Assembly: GCA_006227965.1 (NCBI GenBank)
Contig: SBFL01000300.1
Coordinates: forward strand, 1 to 9,987
Direction: 5' to 3'
Source of the DNA: Bacteroidota bacterium
GTDB lineage: Bacteria > Bacteroidota > Bacteroidia > Flavobacteriales > Flavobacteriaceae
Length of the DNA: 9,987 nucleotides
Below are positions 5,919-9,987 of this stretch, in pieces. The notes under the pieces were generated by a model. The model saw only the letters and a program-made list of their open reading frames with translations, had not been told where the DNA came from and ran no database searches. Position numbers and translations under genes: made by a program. Each line of letters begins with the position of its first letter. Position 1 is the first letter of the stretch.

Positions 5919-7667
5919 ATGCCTGCCCGCCTAACATTTCTAATGTTTTTTCTGTTCCTTCTGGCCGGGTGCCGGGAAGAACCCCAAACCAGGGAGCAGG
6001 CCCATCAGACCCCTTATGAACTTGGAGACGGCAATACCACGGCCACCTACGGCCAGCTCCTGGAGTTCTATCGCGGACTTGCCCGGGAATTCCCGGAAAT
6101 CAATCTGCAAACCCTGGGAGAAACGGACAGCGGGGAACCAATGCACCTGGTCACCTTCAACCGGGGAGGGACATTCAATTTCCAGAAACTGGGGGCGGAG
6201 CAGGTGGTGGTTTTGATCCTGAACGGCATACATCCGGGGGAACCCGATGGCATCGATGCGACCACCCTGCTAATGAGGGACCTTGCCACAAAGGCCGTGG
6301 AAATCCCTGAAAATGTGGTGGTGGCCAGTATCCCGGTCTACAACGTGGGAGGCGCCCTAAGCCGGAATTCAGGGACCCGGGCCAATCAGAACGGGCCCGA
6401 ATCCTATGGGTTCCGGGGAAATGCCCGGAACTACGACCTTAACCGGGATTTTGTGAAAATGGATACCCGGAACGCCAGCACCTTTGCCCGGATTTTTCAA
6501 TTGGTACACCCCCTGCTGTTCGTGGACACACATGTGAGCAACGGGGCGGACTACACCTATACGCTTACGCACCTGTTCACCCAGCACAACAAGCTGGGGG
6601 GGGCAATCGGAACCTTTCAGGAAACCATTCTCAGGCCATCCCTGGAGCAGGACCTGGCTGAAAAAGGATGGGACATCACACCCTATGTGAATGTCTTTAA
6701 CCGACCGCCTGACGGAGGATTTTCCCAGTTCATGGACTACCCCAGGTACTCCACGGGGTACACGGCCCTCTGGAACACCCCCGGGCTTATGGTGGAAACC
6801 CATATGCTCAAACCCTATCCGGACCGGGTTCGGGGCACCTATGAACTGCTACAGAGCGTACTGCAGTTGGCCGGGACCCATGCGGATACACTTAGGAGCC
6901 TTCGCAGTGCAGCCCTGGAGGCCTACACCCCGGCCGCCTTCTATCCACTTACCTGGGAGGTGGATTCCACAACTTACCAGACACTGAGGTTCAAAGGCTT
7001 CCAGGCCGATACGATTCCAAGTGACATTACAGGCCGTCCCCGGCTAAAATACCGGCGGGATACCCTTGTGGTATCAGAGATCCGGTACTACAACCAGTTC
7101 AGGGCGGTGGACTCCGTACGCATCCCTGAAGCCTACGTGCTCCCCCGGGCGTGGAACCACATCCGGGAGCGCCTGGACTGGAACGGGATCAGCTACGGGG
7201 AACTGGATCGGGATACAACCCTGGAAGTTACGGCCTACCGCATTGAGGACTATCAGACCTACACCCGGCCCTACGAGGGGCATTATCCGCATTTCGGTAC
7301 CAGAATCAGCCGTACCAGCCGGAAAGTCCGGTTCCGGGCCGGAGACCTCATAATTCCCACAAGGCAGGCTGGTGTTCGCTTCCTCCTTGAAACCCTGGAG
7401 CCGCAGGGGGCAGATTCTTTTTTCAACTGGAACTTTTTCGATCCCATCCTGCAGCGAAAAGAAGGGTTCTCTCCCTATGTGTTTGAAGAAACCGCCGCAG
7501 CCCTTTTAAAGGCAGACTCACTGCTCCGCGCGGAATTCGAGCAAAAGAAAATGATGGATCCTGAATTTGCGGCCAGCGGGTACCGCCAGCTGAATTGGCT
7601 GTATGAGCGAAGTGCGAACTACGAGGCGGCGCATATGCAATATCCGGTGTACCGCCTTGAGCAATAG
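5919..7667 (+). CDS. M14-family zinc metallocarboxypeptidase, predicted lipoprotein
   Basis: A 582-residue protein from the ATG at 5919. A longer TTG start at 5889 is rejected because it lies inside the promoter box and would put ten polar residues before the signal peptide. The N-terminus MPARLTFLMFFLFLLAGC is a lipoprotein signal with the lipobox cysteine at 18, followed by REEPQ. The M14 domain carries the zinc ligands H105 and E108 (NGIHPGEPDGID), the N-x-x-x-N-R-D block RNYDLNRDF (170-178, substrate carboxylate binding), the third ligand H205 (VDTHVSN) and the catalytic glutamate E293 (GLMVETHML). All key residues are present, so an active exopeptidase is expected. About 260 C-terminal residues, probably accessory beta structure, follow. 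It likely trims peptides in the periplasm or at the cell surface. It converges on the NUDIX gene with one base between stops. Confidence 0.88.
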   Translation: MPARLTFLMFFLFLLAGCREEPQTREQAHQTPYELGDGNTTATYGQLLEFYRGLAREFPEINLQTLGETDSGEPMHLVTFNRGGTFNFQKLGAEQVVVLILNGIHPGEPDGIDATTLLMRDLATKAVEIPENVVVASIPVYNVGGALSRNSGTRANQNGPESYGFRGNARNYDLNRDFVKMDTRNASTFARIFQLVHPLLFVDTHVSNGADYTYTLTHLFTQHNKLGGAIGTFQETILRPSLEQDLAEKGWDITPYVNVFNRPPDGGFSQFMDYPRYSTGYTALWNTPGLMVETHMLKPYPDRVRGTYELLQSVLQLAGTHADTLRSLRSAALEAYTPAAFYPLTWEVDSTTYQTLRFKGFQADTIPSDITGRPRLKYRRDTLVVSEIRYYNQFRAVDSVRIPEAYVLPRAWNHIRERLDWNGISYGELDRDTTLEVTAYRIEDYQTYTRPYEGHYPHFGTRISRTSRKVRFRAGDLIIPTRQAGVRFLLETLEPQGADSFFNWNFFDPILQRKEGFSPYVFEETAAALLKADSLLRAEFEQKKMMDPEFAASGYRQLNWLYERSANYEAAHMQYPVYRLEQ

Positions 7668-7668
7668 G

Positions 7669-8265
7669 TTATTCCGTGGGGTGTTTGAAAAGGATACGGA
7701 TGTTAATGTAGGAATTCTCCAGGGCCAGGCGGATTTTTTTAGGGCCTTTCCATTTGACTTTCTCGATCCCCTCGGTCTGCTCACCCACAAGCTCCCCATC
7801 GTAATCCGTCTTCATGGCATACCAGTGCACTTCCTTTAGCCTTAATTTACCCTTCCTCTTAAAGATGTGATAGGTAGTCCTCAGGAAATTCTCAATTGTA
7901 AGGTTTTGCACTCCGGTTTCTTCTTCCACCTCCCGAATGGCACATTCCATCAGACTCTCCTTCTTTTTGCACACCCCTTTGGGAAGGTCCCATTTTTCGT
8001 TCCGGTAAATGAAAAGCACCTTGCCTGATCCATTGGTCACCACTCCTCCTGCGGCCACTACCCGGGGGACATATTCCGTAAACTTATTGAGGATCTCCTC
8101 CCGGTTCGGGTGGTAGACATAGGCCTTTGGCAGTTTTTTCTTTCTCAGTGCCTTTACCGCAGCCAGTACCTGGTCACCGTTCATCATGAAATACTCGCCA
8201 TCCCCTTCCGTCACGATTTTATCGGTGAGGATCAACGGCCTTTCATTCACAAAAACTTTATACAT
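7669..8265 (-). CDS. NUDIX hydrolase with N-terminal extension
   Basis: A 198-residue protein with a perfect NUDIX box at 97-119 (G97, E103, R111, E112, E115, E116 and G118 fit GX5EX7REUXEEXGU). The box binds Mg2+ and hydrolyses a nucleoside diphosphate linked to another moiety. The NUDIX fold runs from about 68 (PRVVAAGGVV) to the end. Before it lie about 65 residues (MYKVFVNERPLILTDKIV onward) that I cannot assign to a known domain. The specific substrate is not predictable. It is divergent from pyrE with 7 bases between the start codons; as I remember it, this neighbourhood is common in Flavobacteriia, which hints at a nucleotide-related role without proving one. No signal peptide or membrane segment is seen. 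Confidence 0.88.
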   Translation of the reverse strand: MYKVFVNERPLILTDKIVTEGDGEYFMMNGDQVLAAVKALRKKKLPKAYVYHPNREEILNKFTEYVPRVVAAGGVVTNGSGKVLFIYRNEKWDLPKGVCKKKESLMECAIREVEEETGVQNLTIENFLRTTYHIFKRKGKLRLKEVHWYAMKTDYDGELVGEQTEGIEKVKWKGPKKIRLALENSYINIRILFKHPTE

Positions 8266-8291
8266 TTACGCCATGGTTTTGGACAAAGACA
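8261..8291. promoter_or_regulatory. Overlapping divergent promoter zone, NUDIX gene / pyrE
   Basis: The start codons at 8265 (minus) and 8273 (plus) leave only 7 bases, so each promoter must lie within the other gene. For pyrE, TACATTTA (8261-8268) is one mismatch from TAnnTTTG and would give a nearly leaderless message. For the NUDIX gene, TGTCTTTG (minus strand, 8291-8284) is one mismatch away and sits 18 bases before its ATG. Neither has a clear -33 box. Confidence 0.3.
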
Positions 8292-8914
8292 CAGCCCTAA
8301 AAACAGCCGAGCTGTTATTACAAATAAATGCAATTAAATTAAAACCAGAAAATCCCTTCACCTGGGCCTCTGGCTGGAAATCACCCATTTATTGCGATAA
8401 CCGGATTCTGCTGTCCTATCCGCCCATCCGAAATTACATACGGGAACAGATGGCGCGGCAGGTGGAGGAATTATACGGCAGGCCGGACGTGATTGCCGGA
8501 GTGGCAACTGGAGCCATTGGTATTGGCATCCTGGTGGCTGAACACCTGGGACTGCCCTTCATCTATGTCCGGCCAGAGCCAAAATCTCACGGGAGGCAGA
8601 ACCAGATCGAGGGCTTTGCTCAGAAAGGCCAGAGCGTGGTAGTGATCGAAGACCTTATCAGTACGGGGATGAGCAGCCTGAACGCAGTGGATGCCCTCGA
8701 AGAGGCAGGCCTGAAAGTCAAAGGCATGCTGGCCATCTTTAGCTATGGCTTTGACCTTTCTGTACGGCGGTTTGAGCAGCGGAAACTGTCCCTGCATACC
8801 CTGAGTGACTATGAGTATTTGATATCCCAGGCCTCCCACACCGGATATGTAAACCAGGACCAGTTGGAAACCCTTAAATCCTGGAGAGAGAACCCACAAG
8901 AATGGAACCCCTGA
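8273..8914 (+). CDS. pyrE: Orotate phosphoribosyltransferase
   Basis: A 213-residue enzyme that couples orotate and PRPP to orotidine 5'-phosphate in de novo pyrimidine synthesis. Seen are TWASGWKSPIYCDNR (30-44), GVATGAIGIG (76-85), the flexible catalytic loop RPEPKSHGRQNQIEG (100-114) and the PRPP-binding signature VVVIEDLISTGMSS (122-135) with its acidic pair E126-D127. The frame stays open back to 8186, but that would overlap the NUDIX gene by 80 bases; MVLDKDTALKTAELL at 8273 matches the flavobacterial start. The SRPBCC gene follows with one base between stop and start, so the two are almost certainly cotranscribed and perhaps translationally coupled. Confidence 0.96.
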   Translation: MVLDKDTALKTAELLLQINAIKLKPENPFTWASGWKSPIYCDNRILLSYPPIRNYIREQMARQVEELYGRPDVIAGVATGAIGIGILVAEHLGLPFIYVRPEPKSHGRQNQIEGFAQKGQSVVVIEDLISTGMSSLNAVDALEEAGLKVKGMLAIFSYGFDLSVRRFEQRKLSLHTLSDYEYLISQASHTGYVNQDQLETLKSWRENPQEWNP

Positions 8915-8915
8915 A

Positions 8916-9308
8916 ATGCATTTAGAAGCCCCAAAGAGCCACATACACAAGTCCCGCAAGGAGGTATATGAATTTCTGACAGACCTCGGTAACTTCGAGC
9001 ACCTCATGCCGGATTCCATACAGACCTTCGAGGTCCTGGACAAGGATACGTTTCGGTTTGCCCTGAAGGGAATGCCGGAGATCGTCCTTACAAGAAAGTC
9101 ACAGGACCCTTACGATAGGATAGTCCTCGGGGCGGCCAGCGACAAACTGCCTTTTTCACTGTCAGCCGACCTCCGGGAGGTAACCCCAGAAGAAACCGAG
9201 GTAAGCCTTAGTTTTGAAGGTCAGTTCAACGCAATGATGGCCATGATGGTCAAAGGGCCGATCACCAATTTCCTGAGAACCCTGAGCGAGAAGCTCAATG
9301 GGATCTGA
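8916..9308 (+). CDS. SRPBCC (START/Bet v1-like) superfamily protein
   Basis: A 130-residue protein of the helix-grip superfamily, which forms hydrophobic ligand pockets. The N-terminus follows the polyketide cyclase/CoxG-like pattern: a first strand, a basic residue cluster and helix with KEVYEFLTDLGNFEHLMPD (15-33), then alternating strands (TFRFALKGMPEIVLTRK, TEVSLSFEGQF) and a long C-terminal helix (about 106-128, Met-rich at its start, NAMMAMMVKGP). No ligand or catalytic activity can be assigned. It lies one base after pyrE and converges on birA with two bases between stops. Its place between pyrE and birA is, as I remember, conserved in Flavobacteriia, with no proven link to either. Confidence 0.82.
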   Translation: MHLEAPKSHIHKSRKEVYEFLTDLGNFEHLMPDSIQTFEVLDKDTFRFALKGMPEIVLTRKSQDPYDRIVLGAASDKLPFSLSADLREVTPEETEVSLSFEGQFNAMMAMMVKGPITNFLRTLSEKLNGI

Positions 9309-9310
9309 GA

Positions 9311-9877
9311 CTACGCCTCCCTGAGATAACGCACATCCTTAAAACCAAAAGCCCTGAGCTCCCCGTTTTCCAGGGCCACCTGCAATCGTCCGTCAGCATC
9401 CACACCGCGGATGGTCCCGACAAACCGCTCCCCATCCGGCAGGCCGAAGGGTACCGCCCTGTCTTTCAGGTAGAGGTTTTGTTCGTATTGCTCAAGCAAG
9501 CTACTGTAGGAGAGGTGAGACATCTCTTTGAAAGCTTGCTGCAAGAGGGAAATGAACGTCAAAAGCAACTCGTCCAGATCATAGGATTTACCGGTGATGT
9601 TCTTAAGGGAAGTGGCTCCGGGAAGATCCCTGAACTCAGTCTGGTTCACATTCAGGCCAATTCCGATAAAACTCATGGTCAGATCGGCACCGCGAAGCTG
9701 GTTTTCCAACAGGATGCCACATACCTTTAGTGGACCTGACAGAATGTCGTTGGGCCATTTCAAATAAAGTTCCGGGATCCCGAGAGATTCAAGCAGTCTG
9801 AAAACTGACAGGGACACCCCCATATTCAAAAGGAAATGATTCCGGGCTGGGAAGGATGAGGGATATATATGAGACAC
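9311..9877 (-). CDS. birA: Biotin--[acetyl-CoA-carboxylase] ligase lacking its N-terminal part (possible pseudogene)
   Basis: A 188-residue frame from a GTG at 9877. BirA attaches biotin to the carrier domain of biotin-dependent carboxylases. Present are YLKWPNDILSG (38-48), KVCGILLEN (51-59), IGIGLNVNQ (71-79) and a C-terminal SH3-like domain (about 150-186). Missing are roughly the first 60 residues of the usual 240-250, including the S-T-N motif and the GRGRxG-x-x-W biotinyl-AMP loop. An in-frame TGA lies three codons upstream (9887-9889). None of the three frames between 9878 and the window end encodes the missing motifs, and the space to the divergent promoter at 9941 is too short for them. 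The product as read should be inactive. A sequence error or deletion is possible, as is a second functional copy elsewhere. Family identity is sure; functionality is doubtful. Confidence 0.75.
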   Translation of the reverse strand: MSHIYPSSFPARNHFLLNMGVSLSVFRLLESLGIPELYLKWPNDILSGPLKVCGILLENQLRGADLTMSFIGIGLNVNQTEFRDLPGATSLKNITGKSYDLDELLLTFISLLQQAFKEMSHLSYSSLLEQYEQNLYLKDRAVPFGLPDGERFVGTIRGVDADGRLQVALENGELRAFGFKDVRYLREA

Positions 9878-9940
9878 GATTGTTATTCAGAGAGATATCA
9901 AAGCCTTATTTGAACTACTTGATGGCTCCTTTGGCGAGAG

Positions 9941-9972
9941 TTGTTCTCCCAGCATTACTTGTTGTAACTTTG
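9941..9972 (+). promoter_or_regulatory. Strong candidate promoter for the next plus-strand gene
   Basis: TTG (9941-9943) and, after 21 bases, TAACTTTG (9965-9972), a perfect TAnnTTTG, form a full Bacteroidota -33/-7 pair. Transcription would begin near 9978, just before the ATG at 9984. Confidence 0.55.
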
Positions 9973-9983
9973 AAAAGGCGAAA

Positions 9984-9987
9984 ATGG
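9984..9987 (+). CDS. Start of the next gene, truncated by the window edge
   Basis: ATGG at the very end lies 12 bases after the perfect -7 box and behind an A-rich stretch (GCGAAAATGG), as expected for a Bacteroidota start. Only one codon and one base are visible. In Flavobacteriia, as I remember, the gene divergent from birA is often the ribosome silencing factor rsfS; that is expectation from context only. Confidence 0.3.

Noticed and set aside
8186..8272. 29-codon upstream extension of pyrE
   Set aside because: It would overlap the divergent NUDIX gene by 80 bases, and the family start is MVLDKDTA at 8273.
9873..9987. Plus-strand open frame (DTIVIQRDIKALFELLDG...) at the right edge
   Set aside because: It follows a TGA, has no start codon and runs through a full promoter; more likely non-coding sequence upstream of the next gene.
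1..9987. CRISPR array, insertion sequence, phage, toxin-antitoxin or defence system
   Set aside because: No regularly spaced repeats, transposase motifs, terminal repeats or recognisable defence or toxin genes were seen on either strand.

Overview
The window looks like a chromosomal housekeeping segment from a marine-type Flavobacteriaceae (Bacteroidota) with moderately high GC, similar to Robiginitalea and its relatives. Four things point there. The protein versions of ddl, coaD, pyrE, yaaA and rluD read as flavobacterial. A kinase-less PASTA protein lies beside ddl. The neighbourhood NUDIX - pyrE - SRPBCC - birA is the flavobacterial arrangement as I remember it. Several sites match the Bacteroidota promoter -7 element TAnnTTTG, while Shine-Dalgarno sites are weak or absent. 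The genus is inference; no database was searched.

Layout. Positions 1-1398 (minus strand) hold the 5' end of a probable phosphoenolpyruvate carboxylase gene, an unrecognised two-helix membrane protein in an AT-richer stretch, and a uracil-DNA-glycosylase-superfamily protein. Positions 1399-1796 hold a structured non-coding stretch and a 42-codon gene on the plus strand for ribosomal protein bTHX. Positions 1797-4279 (minus) hold yaaA (peroxide stress), an RluD-type 23S rRNA pseudouridine synthase and a membrane-anchored PASTA protein whose stop codon overlaps the rluD start. Positions 4378-7667 (plus) hold ddl, coaD and a zinc carboxypeptidase (M14) lipoprotein. Positions 7669-8265 (minus) encode a NUDIX hydrolase, divergent from pyrE and an SRPBCC protein (plus, 8273-9308). 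A biotin-protein ligase gene that lacks its 5' part runs on the minus strand from 9877 to 9311, and a promoter and start codon for the next plus-strand gene sit at the right edge.

The PASTA protein and Ddl form a divergent cell-wall pair: one makes D-Ala-D-Ala, the other belongs to a family that often binds peptidoglycan. CoaD, PyrE and BirA serve CoA, pyrimidine and biotin-enzyme metabolism. Gene packing is tight: convergent stops are 1 and 2 bases apart at 7667/7669 and 9308/9311, and divergent starts are 7 bases apart at 8265/8273.

I see no CRISPR array, insertion sequence, phage module, tRNA, rRNA or defence system. The strongest anomaly is the broken 5' end of birA. Smaller points of interest are the bTHX gene with its hairpin leader and 3' palindrome, and a G8 tract within the M14 lipoprotein gene.
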